This document shows, piece after piece, positions 26,937-35,482 of a DNA stretch of 64,000 nt (position 1 is the first letter of the stretch; each line of letters starts with the position of its first letter). Source of the stretch: Thermomicrobiales bacterium. Its GTDB lineage: Bacteria; Chloroflexota; Chloroflexia; Thermomicrobiales; UBA6265. The notes below the pieces were generated by a model, which had not been told where the DNA came from, made no database searches, and saw nothing but the letters and a program-made list of their open reading frames with translations. The stretch lies in the NCBI GenBank assembly GCA_019637585.1, contig JAHBVL010000002.1, positions 640,813 to 704,812 on the forward strand, read 5' to 3'. The position numbers were made by a program, and so were the translations under genes.

Positions 26937-26977
26937 GGCCAAACACATGATGTCAACCTGTGAAAGGAAGGAACCCG

Positions 26978-27676
26978 ATGGGTATGCGGCGGGGTGTTCG
27001 CGTGTGGCGCTTCATGGCGGTCCTGCTTGGACTCGGCATTGGTCTGGTCGTTCCCGGGTTGTCGAACGTCGACGCGCAGGATCAGCCGGTTTGGTTCAGC
27101 AATGTGCTCTGGTATCCCTCACTCGAAGAGGCCGGCATCGGTCTGGCCGAGTTCGTCAACCAGATCGACGCGGCGTGCAATGTCGATGTCGACCCGGTCA
27201 CCTCGACGAATGGCTCCGGAAGTGACGGTCCCGTCTATGGATTCGCGGTCAACTGGCACTGCCTGCCCGGCAGCGCGCCGTTTGGCGTCGACTCCTGGTA
27301 CAGCACGATGCTCTGGAGACCCACGATCGCCGACACGGGAATCGCGCTGGCCGAGATCCTCAACCAGATCGACGGATCGTGCACCGTCGACATCGATCCG
27401 GTTTTGGCTTCCAACGGTTCCGGTCCCGAGGGACCTGTCTACGCTCTCGCGGTGACCTGGGCCTGCCGGCAGGGCGCGCCGCAGGCGACGGGAGCGTGGT
27501 TGAGCAACACCGTCTGGGAACCAACCTTCGGCGATGCCGGCATCGCGCTGGCCGGGCTGGTCAACCAGATCGAAGCCGGCTGCGCGGTCGATGTCGATCA
27601 GGTCGTCGCCACGAATGGCGCAGCGGCGGATGGCCCGATTGTGGCATTCGCGGTGAGCTGGTCCTGTCCGGTTTGA
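26978..27676 (+). CDS. Secreted protein of three 60-residue repeats
   Basis: The protein of 232 residues starts with a signal peptide (FMAVLLGLGIGLVVPGLSNVDAQ in shorter form, residues 12-34). The rest is three copies of one unit, starting at WFSNVLW, WYSTMLW and WLSNTVW. Each has a G-I-[GA]-L-A-E/G helix, NQI[DE] then A/S-C-x-V-D-[VI]-D, NGS/A and ends W-x-C. Each unit has two conserved cysteines, likely one disulphide. I do not recognise the family. ATG 26978 is preceded by AAAGGAAGGA; ATG 26984 is an alternative. It lies divergent from the amylase gene. Confidence 0.75.
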   Translation: MGMRRGVRVWRFMAVLLGLGIGLVVPGLSNVDAQDQPVWFSNVLWYPSLEEAGIGLAEFVNQIDAACNVDVDPVTSTNGSGSDGPVYGFAVNWHCLPGSAPFGVDSWYSTMLWRPTIADTGIALAEILNQIDGSCTVDIDPVLASNGSGPEGPVYALAVTWACRQGAPQATGAWLSNTVWEPTFGDAGIALAGLVNQIEAGCAVDVDQVVATNGAAADGPIVAFAVSWSCPV

Positions 27677-27760
27677 GCAGGCGGCGGGCAGTTGGCAGCC
27701 GGTAGCTAGATAGTTCGGGCACCTGTTGCCCGCGGACGTGGTCCGGAGCACGGAACTAAG

Positions 27761-27877
27761 TGATTCCGAGCGAAGTCGAGGAATCTCTGGTTAGCGTTGG
27801 GCTGCGCGTTCATGTGCAGCGTTCCCAGACCCGACCGAGAGATCCCTCCACTCCGCTTCGCTCCGGTCGGGATGACG
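27761..27877. repeat. MITE-like inverted repeat, family ATTCC/GTCATCCTGAGCG
   Basis: The left end TGATTCCGAGCGAAGTCGAG and right end CTCCGCTTCGCTCCGGTCGG are imperfect inverted repeats with gagGAATCTC and GAGAGATCCC inside. A related element is at 43975-44077. No coding capacity is evident; the rest of 27677-27966 shows no gene. Confidence 0.5.
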
Positions 27878-27966
27878 ATACGGGTGTCGACCCGGATGAC
27901 GATGGGCGACGCAAAGCCTCCGGATGGCAATGCCATCCGGTGGTTAACTCTGACCCTCACCCAGCG

Positions 27967-29382
27967 CTAGACCGCCGGTTTGATGTTCTGGTTGAAGTGG
28001 AAGACGTTCTGAGGATCGTAGATCGCTTTCACTGCCGCCAGTCTGGCGTAGGTCTCAGCCGGGTATGCGTCCTGGACCCGGGTCTCGCCTTCGGCTTCCA
28101 GGAAGTTCACATACGCTCCCCGTCCGCACGGCTGGAGCTTGGCAAAGAGCGCATCGGTCCACGCCCGGTGAACCTGCGGATCGTCCGCCGGATCGATCCA
28201 GACGTTGATGATCGAGACGAAGTACTTCTGCGACCGATGGGCGAACGCAGTCGCTCCTTCCGCCACCCTGCTCACAGCACCGCCCATCGCCCGAAACTGC
28301 ATCATCGTGGCCGGTGACGACGCAGTGCCCATCGCCTCGAACACGTCGTCGATCATGGCATCGGTCACGTCATCGGCGAACATCATCCGCACCGCCGCGC
28401 CATGCTGTCCCGAATACTGATCGGTGTAGAGATACATGTTCTCGTACGGAATCGGCGCGATCGTGTCGGCAACCGGCTCCGCCAGCGCGCGAAGCGGCGC
28501 CACAGCATCCAGACCCTCTTCCAGCGTACCCGTCCAGGTCACCATCAACACCGCCACTCGCTCACCAATCCGCTCTTCCGGAATGAATGGCGCCGGCGGC
28601 GCGTGCATCACGTCGGCGATCACGGTGAGCCCGTCGGGAGCCGCGTACGCATAGTCGAGCACTTCACGCATCAGCTTCGGAGATGCCGGCAGCACCAGCA
28701 GTCCACCCAGCACCATACCGACCTGCGCCAGCCGGAAGGTGAACTCGGTCACGATTCCGAAGTTGCCGCCACCGCCACGAACAGCCCAGAAAAGGTCCGG
28801 GTGTTCGGTTTCCGATGCTCGCACAATGCGGCCATCCGCCAGCACCACCTCGGCCGAAACCAGACTGTCGATCGTCAGACCATGCTTGCGGGCCAGCAAT
28901 CCGATACCGCCACCGGTTGTCAGCCCACCAATCCCGACCGACCGCGTGTCGCCGGTCGAGAGCGCCAGACCAAGTGGCTGCGCCGCCGCAACGATGTCGC
29001 CAGAGGTCGCGCCGCCCTGGACGCGAGCGATCTGCGTGAGGGGGTCGACTTTCACCTTTTTCATCGCCGACAGGTCGATGACCATCGCACCCTGAACAAC
29101 GCTGTGAGCGGCAAGACTGTGGCCGCCGCTGCGTACCGCGATCTCGAGGTCGTGCTCCTGGGCGAAGAGCACCGCAGTCGAAACGTCCTCCGCAGTCACC
29201 GGCCGCACGATCACCGCGGGCCGCCTGTCGACGGTGAAAAAGCCCACCGCGCGAGCGGCATCGTACTGGTCGGTCTCCGGCAGGATGACCTCGCCGAGCA
29301 CCTGATCTTTCAACAATGCCAGAGGATTCTCTAGTATCAGTTTCCCATGCGCAACAGCAACCGACTCCATTGCAACCGACAT
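27967..29382 (-). CDS. FAD-linked oxidase with BBE domain (6-hydroxynicotine oxidase type)
   Basis: The protein of 471 residues has the FAD-binding type 4 domain from about residue 55 with VRSGGHSLAAHS, where the His is the usual covalent FAD ligand, GVGIGGLTTGGGIGLLARKHG near 145 and WAVRGGGGNFGIVTEF. The C-terminus AIYDPQNVFHFNQNI is the berberine-bridge-like box. It oxidises an amine, alcohol or sugar with release of peroxide; the substrate is unknown. Start ATG 29382 is preceded by AAGGAGC. It stands alone, convergent with an intergenic repeat. Confidence 0.85.
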   Translation of the reverse strand: MSVAMESVAVAHGKLILENPLALLKDQVLGEVILPETDQYDAARAVGFFTVDRRPAVIVRPVTAEDVSTAVLFAQEHDLEIAVRSGGHSLAAHSVVQGAMVIDLSAMKKVKVDPLTQIARVQGGATSGDIVAAAQPLGLALSTGDTRSVGIGGLTTGGGIGLLARKHGLTIDSLVSAEVVLADGRIVRASETEHPDLFWAVRGGGGNFGIVTEFTFRLAQVGMVLGGLLVLPASPKLMREVLDYAYAAPDGLTVIADVMHAPPAPFIPEERIGERVAVLMVTWTGTLEEGLDAVAPLRALAEPVADTIAPIPYENMYLYTDQYSGQHGAAVRMMFADDVTDAMIDDVFEAMGTASSPATMMQFRAMGGAVSRVAEGATAFAHRSQKYFVSIINVWIDPADDPQVHRAWTDALFAKLQPCGRGAYVNFLEAEGETRVQDAYPAETYARLAAVKAIYDPQNVFHFNQNIKPAV

Positions 29383-29583
29383 ATCCGTTTGCTCCTTACG
29401 ATCAATTCCCGGCGGTCACAATCAATGTATTGCCGGGTTCCGACCGCCTGAGCACCCGACAGCCATAGGATGCCGGATCACATGGAAGCTGCCATGCGGA
29501 GAACAACGTAATTGGCTGCAAGGCTGGTGAGCAGGCTTACGTACGTCGTTTGATGGACGGGTGACGTAGGGAGTCGCCGGGGG

Positions 29584-30408
29584 TCAGCTGGGGTCGGTGG
29601 CGTATTGATCCCGGTTCAGCCGGTGGGCGTAGAAGCCAGTGGCCAGATCGAGATCGATGTCGGCGACGAGGAGGGCCTCGTCACCATACGGAACCCAGGC
29701 CACAACCTCGCCTTCCGGGTCGACGAGGGTGGTGGCCGATTCCTGAAAGGTCATCGCGTAGTTGATGCTGGCAAAGTAGATCGTGTTCTCCACCGCCCGG
29801 GCCACCATCGCTTTCTCGTAGTACGGGGCGGCAGGGTCGCCCCACCGGTGGAGAGACGGACCGGTCAGGTCGATGCCCGTCATCTGCGGGTGAAAGACGA
29901 TCTTCGCGCCGTTCGCGGCCGCCCAGCGAACCGATTCCGGAAATCTCCAGCCTTCATGGCAGATCGTGATACCGACCGGGACACCGTCGATCTCGAAGAG
30001 CTGTCTGGCATTCCCCGGTGTATAGAACGGTTCTTCCGAGGGCGGAATCTGGTTCTTGGTCTGCATGCCCAACACGTCGCCCTGCCCGGAGACGACAACG
30101 GCGACGTTCTGCAGCGCGCCATCCACTTCCCACTCCATCCCGACGATCACCGCTACGCCATACCGTCCGGCCGACTGAGATATCCGGTCGAGTGCTCGCT
30201 CCTGTCGTTGCTGATCGTGGGCGGGAACGTCGAAGTCGAGCCCGCGCAAACCGGGGATGTAGCATTCCGGGAAGGCCACGACCGCCACCTGGCGATCGGC
30301 CGCTTCATCCAGGAAACGATCCAGCCGGTCGAGCCGCTCATCGACGGTGGCGGCATTGCGCGGCGAGGCCAGTCCTATTCTCAGTGTTCTGGCTGGTAGT
30401 TCTGTCAT
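29584..30408 (-). CDS. Nitrilase-superfamily carbon-nitrogen hydrolase
   Basis: The protein of 274 residues carries the catalytic triad of the superfamily: Glu in AFPECYIPG, Lys in TKNQIPPSEEPF and Cys in ITICHEGWRFPE. It should hydrolyse an amide or nitrile; aliphatic amidase or N-carbamoyl-amino-acid hydrolase are both possible. ATG 30408 is chosen because GGGGAAACGCCG stands directly upstream. The 29383-29583 segment following the flavoprotein gene holds no visible gene. Confidence 0.85.
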   Translation of the reverse strand: MTELPARTLRIGLASPRNAATVDERLDRLDRFLDEAADRQVAVVAFPECYIPGLRGLDFDVPAHDQQRQERALDRISQSAGRYGVAVIVGMEWEVDGALQNVAVVVSGQGDVLGMQTKNQIPPSEEPFYTPGNARQLFEIDGVPVGITICHEGWRFPESVRWAAANGAKIVFHPQMTGIDLTGPSLHRWGDPAAPYYEKAMVARAVENTIYFASINYAMTFQESATTLVDPEGEVVAWVPYGDEALLVADIDLDLATGFYAHRLNRDQYATDPS

Positions 30409-30605
30409 CGGCGTTTCCCCGTTTGCGACGACGATCTCGATATCTGGCGCTGATTCTCGCACCACCGCGGTGACACGGCCCACAATTCGACAAAAGACGA
30501 ATTGTCGAATTCAGGATCAGTCCAGCGACAACCCAGTGAGCGCACTGGTGGTGCGCACCTATGCTGACGCCACACCCGTGGCGACACACATCGACGAGGA
30601 GTTGA

Positions 30606-31103
30606 ATGATGGCCAAAAAAGCTCGACCATGTCTCTGGTTCAATTTCAACGTGGAAGAAGCGGTGGACTTCTACCGCTCGGTCTTCAAGGACTTCGAGGT
30701 GCTCGACGAGCAGCGGTACCCCGATCCCAACCCCTTCCCGGGGGGTGAAGAGGTCGCCGGCAAAGTGCTGACGATGGTCGCCCGCATTTTCGATGAGGAG
30801 ATCCTCTTTCTCAACGGCGGTCCCTACTTCCAGCTCTCTGAGGCGTTTTCGCTCGCGATCGAAACCGTCGATCAGGAGGAAACCGACTATTACTGGTACG
30901 CCCTGATCGCTGATGGCGGCCAGGAGCAACCATGTGGCTGGTTGAAGGATAGATTCGGGCTCTCCTGGCAGATCACCCCGGCCCGCCTGAACGAGCTGAC
31001 GACCGATCCCGACCCAGCTCGCGCAATGCGGGCAAATCAGGCGATGCTGCAGATGACGCGTATCGACATCGCTGTCATCGAAGCCGCCGCGGACGCGGCA
31101 TAG
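30606..31103 (+). CDS. VOC / PhnB-like small protein
   Basis: The protein of 165 residues has the 3-demethylubiquinone methyltransferase-like fold of the VOC superfamily. CLWFNFNVEEAVDFYRSVF at residues 9-27 is the family start, and YWYALIADGGQEQPCGWLKDRFGLSWQI near 98-125 the second half. VOC proteins use a metal and bind small substrates, but this subgroup lacks a defined reaction. GAGGAG precedes the two adjacent ATG codons at 30606 and 30609. A strong hairpin follows, so the gene is probably a single transcript. Confidence 0.8.
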   Translation: MMAKKARPCLWFNFNVEEAVDFYRSVFKDFEVLDEQRYPDPNPFPGGEEVAGKVLTMVARIFDEEILFLNGGPYFQLSEAFSLAIETVDQEETDYYWYALIADGGQEQPCGWLKDRFGLSWQITPARLNELTTDPDPARAMRANQAMLQMTRIDIAVIEAAADAA

Positions 31104-31111
31104 GCAAGGTC

Positions 31112-31145
31112 GCAATGAACCCGGCGCTCCCGCCGGGTTCATTGC
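31112..31145 (+). terminator. Terminator hairpin after VOC gene
   Basis: A perfect 15-bp stem GCAATGAACCCGGCG with loop CTCC and its complement lies 8 nt after the stop. The T tract is weak (ATCTCGTTT), so strength is uncertain. Confidence 0.7.
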
Positions 31146-31209
31146 ATCTCGTTTCCTGGCATGGCAGGATGGCGCCACGTGCCGAGACGTCTCAAACTGG
31201 TGTCAAACG

Positions 31210-32016
31210 ATGGATCACGACTGGTCAGCGATGGATCCGGACGGCGTGCTGGCGAATGCCGTTACGCCTCCCGCACTCCCACGCGTCTTGATCCTGACCC
31301 CGGTCAAGGATGCAGCCCGCTGGCTGCCTGGCTATTTCTCCCTCCTGAACAAACTGACATACCCCGCCAGGCTCATCTCCCTGGGGATGCTGGAAAGCGA
31401 CAGCCAGGACGGCACCTGGAAGATCGCCAGCGCTCACATCGAACGAGCCAACAGACACTTCCGCCGGGCTCGTATCTGGAAAACCGATTTCGACTATCGC
31501 ATTCCCCGCGGCAAGGCGCGCTATGCGGACGCCATCCAGGCTGATCGGCGCTCGATTCTCGCCCGCAGTCGCAATCACCTCCTCTTCCACGCGCTGGACG
31601 ATGAGGAATGGGTGCTCTGGCTCGATTCCGACGTCGTTGACTTTCCCCCCGATCTGATCGAACGGCTGCTGGCGGCAGGACGCGACATCGTTCAGCCCCA
31701 CTGCGTGCTCGACTATGGTGGACCAACCTTCGATCGGAACGGATGGCGCGACCGCGGCGCGCTTCACCTCGACGATCTCAGACATGAAGGGACCTTCGCC
31801 GAACTCCATTCGGTCGGGGGCACGGTGCTCTGGATTCGGGCCGACCTGCATCGCGATGGACTGATCTTCCCTCCCTTCTACTACGGGCAGGCGAGCCAGT
31901 ATGCGCGGAGCGCCCAGGGTGAAATCGAAACCGAGGGTCTGGGCATGATGGCGCTCGATATGGGCTATGCGATGTGGGGTATGCCCCATCTCGAAGTGCG
32001 GCACCGGCGGGGATGA
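31210..32016 (+). CDS. Anp1-like glycosyltransferase
   Basis: The protein of 268 residues matches the Anp1/Mnn9 family known from fungal mannan polymerase. VLILTPVKDAARWLPGYF near residue 27, LGMLESDSQDGTW with an acidic substrate-loop, VLWLDSDVVDFPPDLIERLL with the D-x-D metal motif, and ADLHRDGLIFPPFYYG and TEGLGMMALDMGYAMWGMP near the end are all family landmarks. It transfers a sugar, probably mannose, to an acceptor at the cytoplasmic face. No ribosome site is obvious before ATG 31210. Its stop overlaps the next glycosyltransferase start (ATGA). Confidence 0.85.
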   Translation: MDHDWSAMDPDGVLANAVTPPALPRVLILTPVKDAARWLPGYFSLLNKLTYPARLISLGMLESDSQDGTWKIASAHIERANRHFRRARIWKTDFDYRIPRGKARYADAIQADRRSILARSRNHLLFHALDDEEWVLWLDSDVVDFPPDLIERLLAAGRDIVQPHCVLDYGGPTFDRNGWRDRGALHLDDLRHEGTFAELHSVGGTVLWIRADLHRDGLIFPPFYYGQASQYARSAQGEIETEGLGMMALDMGYAMWGMPHLEVRHRRG

Positions 32017-33140
32017 CAGCCAATCAGCGCATTCTGATGGTCAGTCCTGTACTCCCGGCGACAACCGGCAACGGTCTGGCCATGCGCGCGGCGATGTCGG
32101 TCAAAGCCCTCAGCCGGCACGGGCGGCTGTCGCTGCTGGTGCACCAGCTCTACCCGTCGATGCGCCGCGGCGGTCTGGAACCAGAGCTGGCATCGCTGGT
32201 CGAGACGCTCGTCGTCCAGGATCCCCGGCATCCCTCTACCGGACTCGATCGTCTGTGCGGTCCATACGATCGGGTGCACGCGTTCCGCCTGTCGACCATC
32301 CCGGTCGCGGAATCAGTTCGGCACCGCGCCGGCGCACTCCATGTCGATTTCGACGATCTCGAGTCGCGAAGTCATCTGCGCATAGCCGGACTGCTCCGGT
32401 CGCGACAGCGGCATGGCGAGGCAGCGGTCGCCGAACGCCAATCGGCAACTTCGCTCGCCGCCGAAATCGAGGCGCTCTCCCAATTCGATCGGGTCTATCT
32501 GGCCAATCTCGCCGATATCGATCATCTCCCTTTCTGCGGTCGCGCGGACGTCCGTGTCCTGCCGAATGTCGTCGATCCGGTAGCGCTTTCGCCGGGCGAA
32601 ACAACGCGCAGTGGAGCGCAATCACTGGATCGCCCCTTCACCTTTCTCTTTGTCGGCACATTGACCTACTTTCCCAATGAAGATGGCGTTCGCTTTTTCT
32701 GCGAGGAAGTCCTGCCTCTGCTGCGAGAGCAAGCCGGCCAGGAGTTCCGGGTGAAGGTCGTCGGCCTGGCTCCTCCCTCGGTCACATCGCTCCGGGGGCT
32801 GCCGAATGTCGAGATCACGGGAATGGTTCCGGCTATCGAGCCCCACTACGCCACAGCCGGCGCGGTGATCGTGCCGCTGCGGGCGGGCGGCGGCACGCGG
32901 ATCAAACTCCTGGAAGCATTCGCCTTTGGAGCGCCTGCTGTGTCGACCACCATCGGGGCCGAAGGCATCGCCGTTCGCCCCGGTGTCGAATGCCTGATCG
33001 CCGACAAACCTGAGTCCTTCGCCGCGGCCTGCCTGAATCTGATGAATGACGCCTCATTGCGCCAGCGGCTCTCCGTCGAGGCACTCGCCTACGTCCAGAC
33101 TCACCACTCGCTGGACGTGGCGATCGCCGCATTGTCCTGA
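32013..33140 (+). CDS. Glycosyltransferase family 4 (GT-B)
   Basis: The protein of 375 residues has two Rossmann-like halves. The acceptor half starts MVSPVLPATTGNGLAMR, and the donor half has TFLFVGTLTYFPNEDGV, GLPNVEITGMVPAIEPHYATA, and VPLRAGGGTRIKLLEAFAFGAP with the E-x-F-x-x-G donor-sugar motif. ATG 32013 overlaps the preceding stop by 4 nt (ATGA), proving coupling to the Anp1-like gene. It probably extends the same cell-surface glycan. Confidence 0.85.
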   Translation: MTANQRILMVSPVLPATTGNGLAMRAAMSVKALSRHGRLSLLVHQLYPSMRRGGLEPELASLVETLVVQDPRHPSTGLDRLCGPYDRVHAFRLSTIPVAESVRHRAGALHVDFDDLESRSHLRIAGLLRSRQRHGEAAVAERQSATSLAAEIEALSQFDRVYLANLADIDHLPFCGRADVRVLPNVVDPVALSPGETTRSGAQSLDRPFTFLFVGTLTYFPNEDGVRFFCEEVLPLLREQAGQEFRVKVVGLAPPSVTSLRGLPNVEITGMVPAIEPHYATAGAVIVPLRAGGGTRIKLLEAFAFGAPAVSTTIGAEGIAVRPGVECLIADKPESFAAACLNLMNDASLRQRLSVEALAYVQTHHSLDVAIAALS

Positions 33141-33183
33141 TCACCGGCTAACCAGGGCTGTCCAGGAAAAGCGCCCGTCCTTC

Positions 33184-33330
33184 GTAGCCGCAGACCCCCG
33201 TGTCTGCTTTCTCATGGGAAACGCTGTTATCAGTTTCCCCTGTGGACATTGACTTGTTTGCAGATGCGTACGCACACATCACCGGGTGCCGCCCGCGTGA
33301 GATTCGGCAGACACGGGGGTCTGCGGCTAC
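33184..33330. repeat. Miniature inverted-repeat element with 24-bp perfect ends
   Basis: GTAGCCGCAGACCCCCGTGT at 33184 and its exact complement ending 33330 form 24-bp perfect inverted ends of a 147-bp element. The interior contains a second perfect repeat GGGAAAC (33217-33223) and GTTTCCC. No ORF of note is inside. It lies between two convergent glycosyltransferase genes. Confidence 0.75.
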
Positions 33331-33377
33331 AAGGAGAGAGGCACGTTCTGACGAATCCGCTCCGTGAACAATTCGGA

Positions 33378-34514
33378 TCAACGAGGCTGTTCGAGTTCGG
33401 ACAGAATGTCGATGAGGCGGGCCGCGGCGTGGCGCCAGGTGAAGTTGCCGAGAATCCAGTCGCGTGCCGAGGCGACCGTCGTCTCATTGCCGTCGATGGC
33501 AGCACGGATTGCCCGCCGCGCCGCGTCGAGATCGGGCTCCCACCAGACAGCGTCCCCGGTGAAATAGACCTCGGTATCACCCTCCGCCCGGGCGGCGATT
33601 TCGCGCACCGGCAGAAGCGTCGCCGTCTCCGGAGTGAGGTAAGTTCGGTAGGCGGTATGGTCGGGTGCAATCAAATGCAGCCCGCTGGCGGCGGCTTCCA
33701 TCATCGGCAGATCCCACCCCTCCCCCAGCGACATACTCAGATAGTGGGTGGTCGAGGCGTAGAGTCTGGGCATCTCGGCGTCGGCGTAGATATCGGTAAT
33801 GATGTGCACCGGCGCAGCATCGGCGAATCGCTTGCCATGCTCCAGCTCGAGCGCTTGCGTCACCGGCTGGAGAACCTGCGCCGAATCGTGTGGGCCGATC
33901 CCCACCTTGAGCAGGAGAACCGCATCATCCGAACGATTCGTTTCCAGAAGCCACGCGCGAAGGAGTCCTTTCTGATTCTTCCGGGGCACGACTTCCGAGA
34001 TGTTGAGCACTCGGGTGCGACGGCGAGTGAGATCCTCTCCATCCGGCCCCAGAAACGGCAAAGGCTCGGCTCCAGGCGAGAAGAGCGTGTCGTCGACGCC
34101 CAGAGGACAGATACGCAACCGCTGCTCATCGATACCAGCCGCCAGCCAGATCGCATACGACGATTCCGCAGGCACGATCGTCAGCTGGCTCGATTTGGTT
34201 GCCTTCACCCAGAACGGCGGGACCCGTGATGCCTCGAACATCGTGTAGTTGGCCACCGCCATCTGCCGAGCGGGCTCGACCTGGTGCGGCATGCAGAACT
34301 GGAGATAGACCGAGGCGGCGACCGGCCGCCGGAGCGAGGTGAACCACGGATCCCGCATCTCGGGCGGCAGCCGGCGGGGACTCCAGTAGGGCATGTCGAC
34401 CAGCTGCACATCGACCCCAGCAGCAGCGATCGCCCGGGTGTACTCCCGTACCTGGTGATCGTAGCCCGTCGGCCCCTGATATGGTCCCCGGATTTTGAGT
34501 GCAGTCAGCGTCAC
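33378..34514 (-). CDS. Glycosyltransferase family 4-like protein
   Basis: The protein of 378 residues has a GT-B donor half with LNISEVVPRKNQKGLLRAW near residue 170, VHIITDIYADAEMPRLYASTTHYL and SMSLGEGWDLPMMEAAASGL, where the E-G-x-x-L-P-x-x-E-A motif binds the nucleotide sugar. The acceptor half has unusual GPYQGPTGYDHQVREY with a Gly-rich start. The GTG start follows GGGGAGC. It is convergent with the preceding GT4 gene across an inverted-repeat element and divergent from the thioredoxin-fold gene. Confidence 0.8.
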   Translation of the reverse strand: MTLTALKIRGPYQGPTGYDHQVREYTRAIAAAGVDVQLVDMPYWSPRRLPPEMRDPWFTSLRRPVAASVYLQFCMPHQVEPARQMAVANYTMFEASRVPPFWVKATKSSQLTIVPAESSYAIWLAAGIDEQRLRICPLGVDDTLFSPGAEPLPFLGPDGEDLTRRRTRVLNISEVVPRKNQKGLLRAWLLETNRSDDAVLLLKVGIGPHDSAQVLQPVTQALELEHGKRFADAAPVHIITDIYADAEMPRLYASTTHYLSMSLGEGWDLPMMEAAASGLHLIAPDHTAYRTYLTPETATLLPVREIAARAEGDTEVYFTGDAVWWEPDLDAARRAIRAAIDGNETTVASARDWILGNFTWRHAAARLIDILSELEQPR

Positions 34515-34555
34515 GTCCCGTGCTCCCCGTGTGGGAATGCTCTATCCTGCGGAGT

Positions 34556-35482
34556 ATGACGACTGGACGCAAGCAACCCCGAACCTGGACCGGTAAACCA
34601 GCAGATGGCGCCGCCCAGACGGCTCCTGGCGCGGCGCCTGGCACCTTTCTGTCCGACTTCGCGCTGCCGAACCTGGACGGCCACATGCTTCGGGTTTCGG
34701 ACCAGGTCGGACATCCCTACATTCTGCTCTTCGTCGACACCACCTGCGGGCCATCCGAGGATGTTCTGCGCGAACTGGCCAGGTTGCGCCGCAAACCAGG
34801 TTCGACCATACCCAAGGTGATCATCGCCGCCGCCGGCGACGGCATGGCCATTCGCGAGCTTGCTCTTCGATACGAAACCGGACCAGATGTCGTCTGTCAG
34901 GACGATCACGAACTGATCACCTTTTACCAGGTTCCGGCCACGCCAGCCGCCTATCTGGTCGACGAAGGGCGCCGCACGGTTGGCAACCTCGCTATCGGCA
35001 AACATGCGGTCATCGGTTCGTTGCGCGGCAAACGCGAGCCGGGCCCGGCGAAGAACCGCGCCGGAGATGCCACACCCGTGGGTCGCAATCAGCGGATTCG
35101 CCTGACCGGTGGTGATTGGGCGCCAGAGGTCACCTTCTCGGCGCCGGAGGGGTACTCGATTTCCCTGACCGCACAACGCGGCCGCAGAATCCTCCTGGTT
35201 TTCTGGTCCACAGCCTGCCCCTTCTGCGACGACATTGCAGCACCGATCGCCAGATTGCCCAAAGAGATCACGCCGGTCATCATCGGACGGAGCGGCGAAA
35301 CCAGGTCCGCCGCGTTTGCGGGCCTGCTCTACGGCACGCAGGAGCGGTCGGAGGTCTCGGATGCCTTCAATCTCTACGCGACGCCATCCGCTGTGCTGAT
35401 CGACCCTTCTGGCCGGCTCGAACGGGATCCCGTCTCAGGCGTCAGCGCGGTCAGGGCGCTGCTGGCGTCGCTCCCCGCGTAG
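34556..35482 (+). CDS. Tandem thioredoxin-fold protein
   Basis: The protein of 308 residues contains two thioredoxin-like domains. The first (about 25-150) is of the peroxiredoxin/AhpC type with FLSDFALPNLDG and VDTTCGPSEDV, which has one Cys. The second (about 190-305) has LVFWSTACPFCDDIAAPI with a CPFC redox pair and ATPSAVLIDPSGRL. No signal peptide is clear, so location is uncertain. It may carry thiol reducing power for cell-surface assembly by the adjacent glycosyltransferases. ATG 34556 has TATCCT ending 7 nt upstream and no spaced ribosome site, suggesting a leaderless mRNA. Its stop overlaps the convergent gene by 32 nt. Confidence 0.75.
   Translation: MTTGRKQPRTWTGKPADGAAQTAPGAAPGTFLSDFALPNLDGHMLRVSDQVGHPYILLFVDTTCGPSEDVLRELARLRRKPGSTIPKVIIAAAGDGMAIRELALRYETGPDVVCQDDHELITFYQVPATPAAYLVDEGRRTVGNLAIGKHAVIGSLRGKREPGPAKNRAGDATPVGRNQRIRLTGGDWAPEVTFSAPEGYSISLTAQRGRRILLVFWSTACPFCDDIAAPIARLPKEITPVIIGRSGETRSAAFAGLLYGTQERSEVSDAFNLYATPSAVLIDPSGRLERDPVSGVSAVRALLASLPA

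Noticed and set aside
28402-29334. 310-codon plus-strand frame opposite the BBE flavoprotein
   Set aside because: It is His/Arg/Gln-rich and antisense to a gene with clear FAD motifs.
35451-35482. Sequencing error at the overlap of the convergent thioredoxin-fold and fusion genes
   Set aside because: Both reading frames are intact up to their stops, and short convergent overlaps are common; no frameshift is needed.
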